Of a stretch of 34,720 nt of DNA, positions 21,518 through 33,119 are shown one piece after another (positions within the stretch are counted from its first letter, which is position 1; each line of letters starts with the position of its first letter). Both the position numbers and the translations under genes were made by a program. The stretch is from Larix sibirica (Eukaryota; Streptophyta; Pinopsida; Pinales; Pinaceae), in NCBI GenBank assembly GCA_004151065.3, contig NWUY0300019024.1, forward strand, positions 1-34,720, read 5' to 3'. A model generated the notes under the pieces. It saw only the letters and a list, made by a program, of their open reading frames with translations. It did not search any database and was not told where the DNA came from.

Positions 21518-22640
21518 TGTAAGATCCTATTTTTTAACCCTGAATGTAATTGTGTATGTAATTACAAAGTGGATATAAGTTGAACATGTATGATCTAGGA
21601 TAATGAAATATATTGTAATGATGTACATTTATCTACAATATAAAAACCTAGAACACTACAAATGAATATGGATGAAAAAGAGATGGGGGGCTATGATTCC
21701 CACAAGTAAGAGGAATCGAAAGGGAGCTAAGGGGTGAAGATCCTATTGAGTTATTAAATTGAGTCTTAAACCTTGATTATAAACCTCAGCTAGTGATGTA
21801 TTCCAAAGTCCCTAAAACCATGACTATAATGGTTTATTTATTTAATCATTTGTTTATTATAATCTTGAGATGAGAATAAAGGAGGGAAACGCGTAATTCT
21901 CATGTGGACCATGTGGAGAGTTATCATAATGAAAATATAATGTTTAGAATTGGAATATTCATTCATGATTCTTGCTTGTACAAACTATGGAGAAAGAGAG
22001 GAAAGAACAACCATTTCTGGAAGCTTATTCCATTTCCAATTTTATGTTTGCTAATGATTATGGTGCTATTGTGAGAGGAAATTTGGACTAAAAATGAGAA
22101 TCCTTGGAGTCTCAAAAGTGAGATTCTCTATCCATATTGAGTTGGATCACTAGAAAGGAATTGAGATAGCCTAAGGGACTATTTGCAGCAAAGGACATAC
22201 CATTGTTGGTGTTGTGCATATTGACGAGGAAGAGTACAGGTTTATTGGGATAGTTGTATAGGGGATTTATGACACTAGTGAGACTTAACCCTTGTATAAT
22301 TATAGCCTCATCTAGGGAGTGGCCTCTGTCATAGAGATATTAAGTGTGATAGAGAGCCTAAATTTGTGAGGAACATTTTTCATTTGCAACTAGCTAGATA
22401 ATTATCTCTTAGAAGGAAAAATGCTTAAAATGTGTTTAAATTTCCATGTTTAATATTTATGTTATGCATTTATTTATTCTACAATTTATACAAATATGTG
22501 TACATTGATCTAATTAAGATACTTATGGATGGATTCATGGTAGGACTACATACAATATTGTGATGAGAAATTAATTGATTTGGAAACTATAGTTTTTCTT
22601 CTGTTAATAAAATTTTATAGCTAGCCGAGGAAAAAACAAA
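21518..22640 (+). mobile_element. Gypsy second LTR (about 1.12 kb)
   Basis: Starts TGTAAGATCCTATTTTTTAA after the polypurine tract and aligns with 19137-20459. A TATA-like box lies at 21639-21646. It is followed by a second primer-binding site and gag start rather than plain flank, so it acts as 3' LTR of one unit and 5' LTR of another. Confidence 0.7.
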
Positions 22641-22641
22641 T

Positions 22642-22654
22642 TAGGTATAAGAGT
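22642..22654 (+). other. Second gypsy primer-binding site
   Basis: AGGTATAAGAGT matches 9 of 12 bases of the initiator-Met primer site. It lies at the end of LTR homology, about 10 bp before the gag-like ATG. Confidence 0.5.
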
Positions 22655-22664
22655 AGCTGTCAAG

Positions 22665-22826
22665 ATGGTACATAGAAGGAAGAATGATAAAGTTGTAATT
22701 GTTGTGGCAACCCACATTTCAAGTGAGGAATATAGTCAGGGTGATGGTAATGAAGAGTTCAATATGTACATGTTTTATTTCAACATTTATATTATGGATG
22801 TATCATTTCATTATTGTTATCTATAA
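22665..22826 (+). pseudogene. Gypsy gag N-terminal fragment
   Basis: An ATG follows the leader and opens 54 codons: MVHRRKNDKVVIVVATHISS, then an acidic stretch (EEYSQGDGNEE). The basic start and position just after the primer-binding site suit a gag N-terminus. Hydrophobic, AT-rich coding follows after about residue 34, so the true fragment probably ends near 22770 and the rest is flank. I infer gag mainly from position. Confidence 0.45.
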
Positions 22827-22870
22827 TTGGTCAATTATATTTTTATTTTTATTTTTTCATTTTATGATGT

Positions 22871-23065
22871 TTCAAATGAATATTTAATAACCATTTATGA
22901 CTATCACGTTACAAATAAATTAAATAGTATGAACATAGAATGTAGTTTTGTGTTTTTTTTTTTTCATTTTTTCATTTTTTTTTGTTTCAAATGAATATTT
23001 AATAACCTTTTATGACTATCATGTTAAAAATAAATTAAATAGTATGAACATAGAATGTAATTTTG
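22871..23065 (+). repeat. 115-bp-period duplication
   Basis: The 80 bases at 22871-22950 recur at 22986-23065 with few mismatches. A T-rich spacer separates them. Confidence 0.8.
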
Positions 23066-23737
23066 ATATATATTTATTGTCAATATTTAACTATATCATT
23101 GTTATTATTTGTATTATATATTTCAAATATGATATGTTTTTCATGAACTCATATATTTTTTATTTATTTGTTTGACATGAACTCGTGTGTCATCTTGATT
23201 TATGATTATTGTGTATATGACTTTATTCCATCCACAAAAATTACATTGTATATGTCATGTTCAATAGTTGATGTACCTATATCAGTGCATTGTATATTGT
23301 AATGGTTTTTAGTTTAAACTACTTTGCCATTAAAAAAAATTGTGTAATGTTTTTTAATGTTAGTGTATATTATTAAATGGTTTTTTTTGAAAAATATTGT
23401 TTTTAAAATTATATTTTCTAGTTTTTAATTCATGTTTTATTTTGATTTGACAAATTTTATGTGGTTTAAAAAATATTTATCAATACTCGGATGGGGTGTT
23501 AGGGAGGACTAGTCAAACCAATCAAGGGCTAGAGAGAAACAAGGAGCATCGTGGCCATGCCATGGTGTGAAGAAAGGAAACCGATAGGTAATTGTGAATA
23601 TAGAGGAAGGAAAGATATGTGGTCCTTCCATAACATGATGCCTCCAGGAATGTCTCATTGAGTAACGACAAAGGGAATGATGAAAAGAGGTAAAGGTATG
23701 ATAGCATTGTTTTGTTTCAATTTGTTCATTTGAATTG

Positions 23738-23800
23738 GAAGTGCATGATGAGAAAGGAGTTAGTTTGCTTGAAGTGCATGATGAGAAAGGAGTTAGTTTG
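23738..23800 (+). repeat. 33-bp tandem duplication
   Basis: GAAGTGCATGATGAGAAAGG starts at 23738 and again at 23771, a period of 33 bases. Confidence 0.85.
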
Positions 23801-24104
23801 TTTTCCTTAGGGTGCAAAGGGAGGAAGGCATACCTCCATAACAATGTGGGTATATTAAAAATATATTGAATCTCCTTCCGTAGTTAGTGGCTTCTCTGTA
23901 ACATTGTTGGTTTTGAATGTTGGGTTCAGTTATGACCCTTTATTTGGATCAATAAGAGGTTTTGGTTATGACTCAGTTAAATGTCAACATTTTAGTGATT
24001 TTGTGGGCATTATACTTTTATGGTTTTAATTATTGTTTCAGTACCCTCAAATCTCTTGGGAAAATCATGCCTCGGGTGGAAATTTTTATCAAGCTCTCAT
24101 AACC

Positions 24105-24590
24105 ATGGTAGGAAGAGGTTGAGGACATCGTAGTCCTAGAGGTAGAGGCATGAATTCTCAATCTCAAGTTAAGGAGGAAAAAAATTCAACTACAACTTAT
24201 TGTAGGTAAATCCTAAAACACATTTAGCATGAGATTTCACAGGTTGAGGATGGGGTGAGAGTGCAATGTGATTTCATTCAAGATGGATAGGTTGATCATG
24301 ATATGAGCCCTTGGGTACCTAACATGGGAACCTCTTGTACTTGGGACACTGAGAATTTCAGAACAAGTGTCTTGTATTGGAAAATGAAATCACTAATGGA
24401 AAGATAGGTTCACAATAAAATACTAAAGCAGTGGGATGGCATTCAAGTTTAGATTGGAAAAATGGATTCCAAGATCAACATCATCTCCAAATCCACATGT
24501 GGAATAGAATTTGTAGAAAATGATCATACTCCTGCTCAAGGCCAAGGGGTTCCTCTGATTTCTATTTTTTATGATGATCAATACATTTAG
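24105..24590 (+). pseudogene. Decayed 162-codon frame of unknown function
   Basis: An ATG at 24105 opens a frame that keeps phase to a TAG at 24588-24590. It starts MVGRG, then a stop, then GHRSPRGRGMNSQSQVKEEK. It continues with HDMSPWVPNMGTSCTWDTEN, LYWKMKSLMER, KQWDGIQV and STCGIEFVENDHTPAQGQGV. There are about six premature stops (four TAG, one TAA, one TGA) and no indel. The composition is protein-like (five Trp, balanced charges). The basic Arg/Gly-rich start suggests nucleic-acid binding, but I do not recognise the family. Confidence 0.4.
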
Positions 24591-24837
24591 TTTATAATCT
24601 ATTAATACTTTTTTCTTTTTTTTTATAGCTATATTATTATCTATCTTGATATGTCTAGCTATATTTTTTATACTTTTAGTCTCTAAGAACCAATGAAGAA
24701 ATGAAAAGATGGGTTGTGGATATTACGAATGTCAATGTCATGTTTTATAGTTCATATGGTTTCCTTTTTGGAAGACTTGCTTTGTATATTTTCTCTAAGA
24801 TTAATCCATAAATTCTACTAGCTTACATTTTTTTTAT

Positions 24838-24901
24838 AAGAAAACAAAATCAATAACAAAATTCAATTTTATCAAGAAAACAAAATCAATAACAAAATTC
24901 A
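24838..24901 (+). repeat. 36-bp-period duplication
   Basis: AAGAAAACAAAATCAATAAC... begins at 24838 and again at 24874, 28 identical bases each. Confidence 0.85.
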
Positions 24902-26269
24902 AAAGTAATTCATAGGACCAACTATTGTTGTTGTTGCTCACATAACTTGATACAACTATTTGTATTAATATTTTTTAGCTATACATTTGTGCTATTGGTT
25001 TGTAATCGTAATTGTATTTAGTTCAAACATATCCAAGTAAATTGAAACGAAGCATAATTAATTTCAACTTGAAAAATTAATTTCATAGTTGACTTTCCAT
25101 ATTTAGGAAAGTTCCATTTGTTTGTTCAACTATTTTCATTTAAGACCATATGGTAATATGATTATAATATTGTAATTATTATATTATAACATCTATATTG
25201 ATATAATTTTGTTGTGATTAAAATAATACAAATCCAAATAATTTGAATAAAATGTATATTATATTCTTCTTTGATTTTATTATGTTTTTATATGCCAAAT
25301 GTTGATGTAATCGAGTTCAAATAACTTTCTATCAAAATATAGACATTATTATTTAAAATTTCAACAAAATTATTAATTAATATTGCACTCTGATAATAAA
25401 AAAATTAATTAAGCATTTTATTCGACCATTGATCAACAAGATGTCTAACATAATAAGATTGTTTACTTAACTTACCAATAAAGTTTCAAGGCATGATAAA
25501 ATATTTGAAAGAACTAAACATCGAGATGTAAATTAACTATGGTAAGAGTTTATTAAATTCCATAAAAATGCCAAACTCATTTAAAAAATATGTCCATATC
25601 ATAAACAAAATTACTCGCCACTCCATGTATTGAGGTTTCATAGCATAAAAATATTATCTACAAAACATGACATGGTTCACAAGGTTAATGTCACATAAAA
25701 TATAAATCATAAGTGATCGATATTCAATACTTGAAATCTTTAAGTTATGTAATTATTCAAATTCTTAGATTCATATTGTGGATTGCATTAGATGGATTCC
25801 TTTTTGGAAAGTTTAGATGATTTTGTTTCTCAATGTTTTGAACCCAAATCAAAGTTCACCATCATGCCATTAAGTCGAATATAAGACCACTTCGATATGT
25901 AATTATTATCAATCAATAAAAAATGCATGCACCATTAATTAAAAACCTATCTATGCCAAAGAATAAAAATAAGTTAATTTAACCCAACCCTTGGAGCTTA
26001 TTTTCATATTGTTATGTATTACGTTCATTCAAGTTAAAGTGTTTCTATCATGATTTAACTAATATTAATTATTTTATTAAATTTAACTATTATAATTATA
26101 ATCTTATGAAAATTTGTGATACGTTTAATTTAAAGACATAGTGATGATTAAAAGTATAAATAATTCACATCTACATAATATATTTTATAAATCAAACAAT
26201 ATCATCATCAACATGATATGATAACACCTAAAATATATACATGAACAATAATAACTAAATCATGCATGT

Positions 26270-26272
<3 letters not shown>

Positions 26273-26303
<31 letters not shown>
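26273..26303. repeat. (AT)n microsatellite
   Basis: About 15 uninterrupted AT units. Confidence 0.95.
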
Positions 26304-26305
<2 letters not shown>

Positions 26306-26344
26306 GTCAAAAAGCCATCACAAGAATCAATATACATGCCATGA

Positions 26345-26763
26345 AATGGTAGGTCTATCACTAGAGGTAGAGGCATCAATGTGTTTGCCAAGAAGACTAT
26401 AGAAAGTAGAATCTTATATATCTCTCCCCCAACATTTATGTCACCCTGGTGTTTGATATGGAATGGTGGTATATTTGTTGGAGGCCAATGATGGGATTCT
26501 TATAGCTGATTTAGAAGTAGACGAGGAGATTGTGAATGGTTTGGTGGAGGATGAGGATATGGTGGTCATTTTGGTGGATAATGCAGGGAGGTGGTATCTC
26601 TAGTAGAGGATGAGGGGTTGGGATTCCATTTTGTGGAGGATGAAGGGGTGGTGGTCCCTCTAGAGGATGATCAGGGGATGGTGGTGGATGATCATCATCA
26701 TCATCATCAGATGATGAACTATTTTGTAGAGGGCCAAGTGCGAACCTTCAATATTTCCACTAG
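26345..26763 (+). pseudogene. Decayed Gly/Arg/Ser-rich (RGG-like) coding remnant
   Basis: One frame reads TRGRGINVFAKKTIESR early and FRSRRGDCEWFGGG, stop, GYGGHFGG later. After a one-base shift near 26585 it continues QGGGISSRG, stop, GVGIPFCGG, stop, RGGGPSRG, stop, SGDGGG, stop, then six Ser and DDEL. The interrupting codons within the Gly-rich part are nearly all TGA, where Arg (CGA) would complete an RGG-type pattern. RGG boxes are known in RNA-binding proteins. The family here is unproven; the purine-rich composition alone could mimic this. Confidence 0.35.
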
Positions 26764-27539
26764 GTTGAGGGCATAGAAAACATGATGCATCAATAACATC
26801 ATGTCACAATGAAGGAAGGAACATATATTTGATAGCTCAAGAACCCATATGATCTCTCGAACATTTATGTGTACCACTCCATGTTTAACCATTAGGGCAC
26901 AAATGTGATCCATCACCTCCATACATTATTGTGTGTTTAGTGAAAACCTAGCCTTTGTAGCATGCTGGGTAGTTGTACCTAAGGATGTTGATCCTTCTTG
27001 GCCTCCACTATTTCATCATTTTGTGGAGGAAGCATGTCCCTCACATATGTGTTAATATCTCCAAAATAGTAGTTAACAATAATTAGACAATTTTAACAAA
27101 ATGTTGGAATAAATTACATATGCATTGAATAGGACATAATTAGACTAGGGTAGAGTTATAATATATGTCCCAATATAGTTTTCATGACATGTACCAACAC
27201 CAGTATCCAAAATACACCAATGAATATTTATCCCATAAGTGGGATATGGGCACTCTATCGAGGTTCTACATACCTCATATGGCTATAATAACCATAACTA
27301 TGGTTTAGAGATGAAGATAAACATCTTATTCCTTAACTAAAGATTTCAAGACTTGTGCACTAGGAATAGAGTCCTAAGTAACAATAAAAGATCCTTATAA
27401 AGGGGATTTCTTGCATACAAATGGGATATCTTAGGCACCATTATAAGGGATTTTGCACCAAGTATGTGTTGCATGTCCCAGACAACGGTTTAGGGATTAA
27501 AACTTGGTCCTAATGGCACAAGACATGATTCTAATGGCA
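26764..27539. other. Unassigned stretch before the minisatellite
   Basis: No supported coding frame or known repeat seen. A loosely palindromic ACATGATG...CATCATGT lies near 26780-26806. Confidence 0.4.
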
Positions 27540-28820
27540 TCATCCATCATTGAATTATCATGGGAGGAGTTCAAGGAGAATGGTTAGTTGAACCTTCCTC
27601 GATAATGGAATCCTCATCTTCGATATTTTGGTGGAAGGGTTAGTTGACACTTTTTGAAACATAATATTCTCATGTGGGGAGATCATGGAGAATAGTTGGT
27701 TGACCCCTCCAAATTATTGATATTTTTTTAGGGTGATCCAATGGAAGATCATCCAAACCTTAGTTTATAATATTTTTTAGATGAGGGGAAAGCTAAGGAA
27801 GATTCCCTTGAACCATTCTCCTACATGGTATTCACATTTGGTGGGACCACAAAGAAGGGTCGATCAACACTCCTTCAATCAATCCTTTAGCATAATTTGG
27901 TTCTCTGAACATAGTTAGCCATCCCTCATTCCATCATTCAATTTTCATGGAGCCAGAGTAAGGAGAATGTCCAGAAAACCGTACCTCAATGATGATATTC
28001 ACATCGTGGGGTTTCCATTGGAAGAGTTGGTTGACCCTTCTTCAAGAATATTATTCTCATGGAGGGGAATCATGCAGGGTAAGGGGTAGTCGAACCTTCC
28101 TAAAATATTGTATTCCCATCGAGGGGTGTCCAATGGAAGCGTTGATTATCCCTTACTCAAGAATAATATTTGTGCAAAGGTGAAGTCCAAGGATTTGGTT
28201 GGCTGATCCTTCCTCTAGGGTAAGGGTTGGCCAACCCCTACTCTAGAATGGTATTTTCATCGAAGGGTTCCTCAGAAGGATTCTATGGTCCTTCATCAAT
28301 CATAGAATTCTCCTCACATTTGATCTTGGTAAGGGGTTGATTGATTCTTCCTCCCATATAGAATTCTCATCTAGTGTGATCCCTGAGAAGGATTAGTAGA
28401 CCCTTCCTCTTGCATAGTATTCTTGTCAAAGGTGAAGCAGGGAAAGGGTTACCTATTACTTCCTCCACATTTGTAATATTGACAAATGGGAGCATTTGGA
28501 ATGGTCAACTTACCATTCCTCCAAAATAGTGTTCTCCTTGAGATAAATACAGGGAAAGGATTGCTTGATCCTTCCTCCAAAATATATTCCAAACCTAGGA
28601 AAAGGTCCATTTGATCCTTCATCCATTATTTCATTCCCTTTAATCACAAGTCAGGGTAAGTTTTAGTTGGTCCTACATCCATCTTAAATTAATGTCTAGG
28701 GTGATCCCAAGAATGTTCAATTCATCCTTTATTCCTCATAGAATTATTGTAGAGGGGTATTCTAGTGAAGGTTCAACTGATCCTTCATCAATCCTAGTAT
28801 TCATGTTGGGAAATTGTCTA
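27540..28820 (+). repeat. Diverged minisatellite, block 1 (unit about 55-60 bp)
   Basis: Recurring phrases in fixed order: GGTTGGTTGACCCTTCCTC, then AATATTATTCTCAT-type, then GGAGGGG-ATC, then AGGGAAGG, then the next unit. Measured spacing between adjacent TTGACC/TCGAACC/TTGATTATCC copies near 28031, 28090 and 28143 is 53-59 bp. I estimate about twenty degenerate units. No protein frame persists through it. Confidence 0.7.
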
Positions 28821-29610
28821 TCATACCTCAAATTTGAACTTTCACAAATTGCACATCAATTAGGATGATAAGGCTCCATGATTTTGTTTATCGTCCTTAC
28901 ATTATTCTCTTGAGCTCTTTATTCAATGGATTATTCGTGGTCCCAGGTAGTTTCTTCTATCATGGATTTGCTATCATTAGGTGATATGAGTTCTTTCATG
29001 TGATATGAGGCATGAGTTGAAGTTGTCCCATGCTTGGCAATACATGAAGCAAAAAGGCACTACCTTGTGTGAGAGTGACCTACGAGGTGATGAAAATTAA
29101 TTGATAGACTGTGATGTTAGGTGATCTTAATCCATATTCATATACTATTTACATTTCAAGGGTGTTACAGCCACAAATTTTTATACCCAATTATATCACA
29201 AAGTTTGTATAATAGGTCACTGTGGTGCATCGTGGATTGTCTTCCCTTTAGTTATTTCGCCTTGTACTTGAGTGATACATGATACATGAGTGAGATATGT
29301 AATTTCTCCCTAAACTTGAGTAAAATAAATGATACATGTGTGAGATACATGGAGGGTATTATAGAATCTCTAATTACCCACAACGTTTTCCTTTCTCTCT
29401 ATAGTTTTTCCAAGGCTTATTATTTTTTTCTAAAATTGTACTTTGATTTTAATTGTTACTATATGTATTCCAATTTATATTTACAATATATAGTTTCAAC
29501 TTCCTTCTATTTCCTTTATTATGGATCTCTTCCATTAATTTCATGTTGTTTCTCTTCACTACATGGATTCATAATTTGTAATTAAAATAACCTTCATCTT
29601 CCCTTCTAAG

Positions 29611-29613
<3 letters not shown>

Positions 29614-29650
<37 letters not shown>

Positions 29651-29668
29651 TAGATAGATAGATAGATA
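29614..29668. repeat. Compound microsatellite (AT)n(AGAT)n
   Basis: About 17 AT units followed by about five GATA units. Confidence 0.95.
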
Positions 29669-30084
29669 TTTTCCAATGACAAAAATATGCTTCCATCTTT
29701 CCTCTTCTATCCTTATTATGTCTCTCCTCCCCTAAACCATAATTTGAAATTAAAATAATCATCTTCTTCTTCCTTTCTAACATCTTATTTTGTTTAATTG
29801 TTTTAAATATATTTCCATTAAATTTTATAAAAATATGTTTCAGCTTTCCTCTTTGATCCTTATTAGGTCTCTCCTATTCTAGAAATTCCTTCCCCCTTCA
29901 CTACGTGTAACAAGTATTAATATGCCCTCCCTTTAATGCATATAATTATTTATTATCCTATCATTCTTCAAACCACCTATGGTGGAAAAGAAATTACTAC
30001 TGGTAAATATGGCTGTAAAAGTGGTTTTTCCCATTCCCACCAATCTTCCTTGGAAACTCATTTAGCCAGAAGAGGATTTAATGC

Positions 30085-30216
30085 AAAGATGCAATAATCA
30101 ATTATCTTATTGCAGCCACTCAATATCTTAGAGTTATCAAGAAAATGAAATCCAAAGATGCATTAATCAATTATCTTATTGCAGCCACTCAATATCTTAG
30201 AGTTATCAAGAAAATG
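30085..30216 (+). repeat. 69-bp-period tandem duplication
   Basis: The 63 bases at 30085-30147 recur at 30154-30216 with one mismatch noticed, separated by six bases. Near identity shows a recent event. Confidence 0.85.
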
Positions 30217-30534
30217 CCTACAAATTTGTAGGGGTTTACAATTTTTTTGCATGCATTTATTTTTGTTAACAAATATCATTTAATATTCTTCAAAAACTAT
30301 TATTTATAATGATGGTCAATATATGTATTCTAGGTCAAGATGTCCTTCAGATGTAAACAATTTGTTTTCAAACTTGTATAATATTTTACATCACTTTATA
30401 ATGTGTCTTGATTCAAGGACAAATCATCATAAAATTGTCAAGAAAATCGGAGTTACAAAAGCTTTGCATTACTTACTTTTGTTAAATCATATTTTTCCCT
30501 ACTTTTGTTAAAGCATATTTTTCCCATAAGGGGG

Positions 30535-31490
30535 TCTGTGAGATTTTTTACCGATCCGAGCCTACAACATAGTATTCTTATATAAGGGGATCACAGAGAA
30601 GGGTTGGCCAATCCTTCATCAATTATGTTATTCTTTTCCTGGGGATTATAGTGGAAGGGTTGGAAAATCCATCTTTACACATAATGTTCTCATAGACGAG
30701 GCATGGAGAAGGGTTCGCTGAATTTTCCTAAATGATGGTACTTCCAAAATAAATAAATAAAAAATAGAAAAAGGGGATGCCAAGAAAGCATGTTGTCCCT
30801 TCTTCCTACATGGTATTCTCATGGAGGGGTATCTAAATGAAGGGTTGATCAACCTTTCCTTTAGCATAGAATTGTTGTAGATTGGTAGACTAGTTAAGGG
30901 TCACCCAACTATTCCTCCAACATAGTATTATTATCAACTGAGTTATTGAGAGCTTGTTGGTTGACACATTGTTGACCATAGAAGTCTCGTAAAAGGGTTT
31001 TTTAGGGATATGTTGACTAACCTTTTCACCAGTATTGAATTCTCATGGATGGGGCACAGAGAAGGATTGGTGAACATTCCTCGGTGATGGTATTAGCATT
31101 AACACTTACTTCACCATAGTGTTCCCATTGAGGGAAAGCCATGAAAAGGGTCGTCTAAATATTCATCCATCATATAATAAACATTGAAAGGGATCCCAAT
31201 GAATATTTGACTATCCTTTCCTCATCAAAGAGGAACCCTTGTAATGGACAGTTAATCCTTCCTCTAGAATACTTTTGTCTTCATAGCGTAACTTGGGGAA
31301 AGGTAGGTCGATCCTTCCTTAAGCATACGATATTCAATAAGGGTAGCCTAGGGAAGAGACAACTGACACTTCATTGATCATAGTATTCTAGACAATGGAC
31401 TAGAATACTAAATGATTGGCTAATCCTTCCTCCACTATACTATTATCATTGTGTGGATCGTAGGGAATGGTTGGCCAACCCTTTTGTTAT
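30535..31490 (+). repeat. Diverged minisatellite, block 2
   Basis: Same unit and orientation as block 1, for example GAGAAGGGTTGGCCAATCC, then CATAGTATTCTTAT, then AAGGGGATCACAG. Roughly fifteen degenerate units by eye. Confidence 0.65.
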
Positions 31491-31725
31491 AATAGAATTT
31501 AATAAATTTCTTTATTTTTATTGAATTTAATTTTAAGTGTTACCAAAGTATCTTTTAAAATTTTCTCAAAAATATGAAAAAGCATATTAACTTTTACAAA
31601 ATTATATTAATGTCTATTAATGTCTGATTTTTACATTGGTTTGTATTCATTTATTTTTATTTATTACATTTATCATATTATTATATTCATTTGTATTGAT
31701 TTTAATTAATTTATGAATTATTTAG
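31491..31725. other. AT-rich spacer
   Basis: Very AT-rich and without coding signal. It ends in a pyrimidine-containing stretch with CATTGTAG at about 31756-31763, which could be a splice acceptor for the gene that follows. Confidence 0.35.
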
Positions 31726-33119
31726 TTGAATTATGATTTGTGGTGGTATCTTTGTCATTGTAGACTAACAAAATTGTCTTTTGGAAAGTTGGGTTTTAAA
31801 TGCTATGTAGACCTGGATTTCAATGGATTACAAGTCATTGAAGGAATCGTTTTTCCAAATAGAAATAAATTGCACAATAATGATATCAAGCATGGATGTG
31901 TTGTTGTAAATGTTACTAATTTTTTTAATGGAGATATTCGATTGTTCCATGCATCAATATGTGCATATACATTATTAGAATCAAAAGGTGCTTTTATTGA
32001 ATGGGATGCATCATAGATGTTTAACCATATTGGTTGCACTCTACAACATGTTGAAGTGAATTAAATAACTAATTTTGATTCCGATAGTGGAGTTAAAAGA
32101 ATTCTACATGAATTTAGGTTAGGTTTTCTTCTTACAAAAGTTATATTGTTGCACAAATGTCTATATCAATCAGAATGCATTGGCATACGTTTTGTGATAA
32201 ATGTAGATGAGTTGGATTTTACTAAAGGGAATTTTTTGGAATTTTTCATTTGGTGTGTGAATGAAGGAACTAGTGTTTCCATGTGACATTTTCTCATTAG
32301 AGATACAACTTGGTAGCCTTGTCTCTTGGCCTTTAAAAAAATGGTGGATTTAAATGTAGATACAATTTTAAATGTCAAACTTGTTAAACAATTTGAGGGT
32401 TCAAGGACATGAATGAACCACAATCACAAAATTGATTTCATGGGAGAAAAATTTAATATAGTGCATTCATTTGTTTCATAAACAACTTATATTGCTAGGG
32501 TAATAATTTCAAATGTTCTGGAAGGAAAGGTGGTCCACTTTGCACCAATAAATGGTAATGAATTTGGAGTTTTAATCTAGAAATATTTGTCCATTATGAG
32601 AAATGTTGCTTGTTAGAGGGTTCTCTGTGAAGATGGTCTGGAAACTGCTTACTTGACCTTAATGACCCCAATTTAGATGTGATTTTTAAAAAGAATGCAA
32701 AGGAACCTAGTGCCAACTTTTGGAAAGTATTCGAAGTATGTCCTCTATAAATTTTGTATACAACTTTCAATATAAACATAGTCACATCAAATACATACCA
32801 TTTGGTAAAATTACAAATTAGAAATGTGTCTTCTAAAATGAAGTCAAGTGTGTTTGATGAATGTGCATTCTATGCAAAAATACGCACTGCATTTTGTTGT
32901 AAAAACTCTTGTATTTATAAAATTTCATTTCAGTCAATGATTGCAGATAATAAGAAGGTGCATCTCACGAATGAAAATTTAAAAACAAACTTTGTATTAA
33001 ATTCTTTGGCATCAAATTCCCCTATTGCCAAAGAAGGGGAAAAGAATGAGAGAGATATCCTTACAATGAAGTTTGACACAATAGATGTTTGTGAAAATGC
33101 ATGGTTTAAATGTCATTGA
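31726..33119 (+). pseudogene. Decayed upstream part of the right-edge gene
   Basis: One frame is readable from about 31764 to 32750: LTKLSFGKLGFKCYVDLDFN, HASICAYTLLESKGAFIEWD, HEFRLGFLLTKVILLHKC and VVHFAPINGNEFGVL, with about ten stops. A shift then leads to an open 121-codon stretch at 32754-33119 that includes KMKSSVFDECAFYAKIRTAF and NSLASNSPIAKEGEKNERD. Strand and spacing suit it being upstream exons of the gene ending in the DUF7869-like domain, but I do not recognise this part on its own. Confidence 0.35.

Larger units (their letters stand above)
22827..24104. other. AT-rich DNA with small tandem duplications
   Basis: No supported gene. It contains the right part of a 115-bp duplication and a 33-bp duplication (listed separately), plus long T runs. 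A minus-strand frame over 23509-23844 is open but has no recognisable motif and owes its apparent repeat to the 33-bp duplication. Confidence 0.45.
24591..26344. other. AT-rich stretch without a recognised gene
   Basis: I see no coding signal. It holds a 36-bp-period duplication (24838-24901) and an AT microsatellite (26273-26303). Confidence 0.5.
28821..30534. other. Unrelated DNA separating the two minisatellite blocks
   Basis: The minisatellite phrases stop here and resume at about 30535 in the same orientation. The interval holds a compound microsatellite and a 69-bp-period duplication. No gene is supported. It may be an insertion into a once continuous array; I did not find terminal repeats. 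Confidence 0.45.

Noticed and set aside
23509-23844. A 111-aa minus-strand protein with an 11-residue repeat
   Set aside because: The repeat is just the 33-bp DNA duplication; no motif, isolated, AT-rich surroundings.
26273-26303. AT microsatellite as a functional origin or matrix attachment site
   Set aside because: Only a simple repeat; nothing else supports such a role.
27989-28183. Short open frames within the minisatellite
   Set aside because: Not maintained across units and changing phase; no coding constraint visible.
31726-33119. An endogenous viral movement- or coat-protein relic
   Set aside because: Considered because of the hydrophobic block pattern, but I could match no family motif. 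The DUF7869-like end gives a better context.
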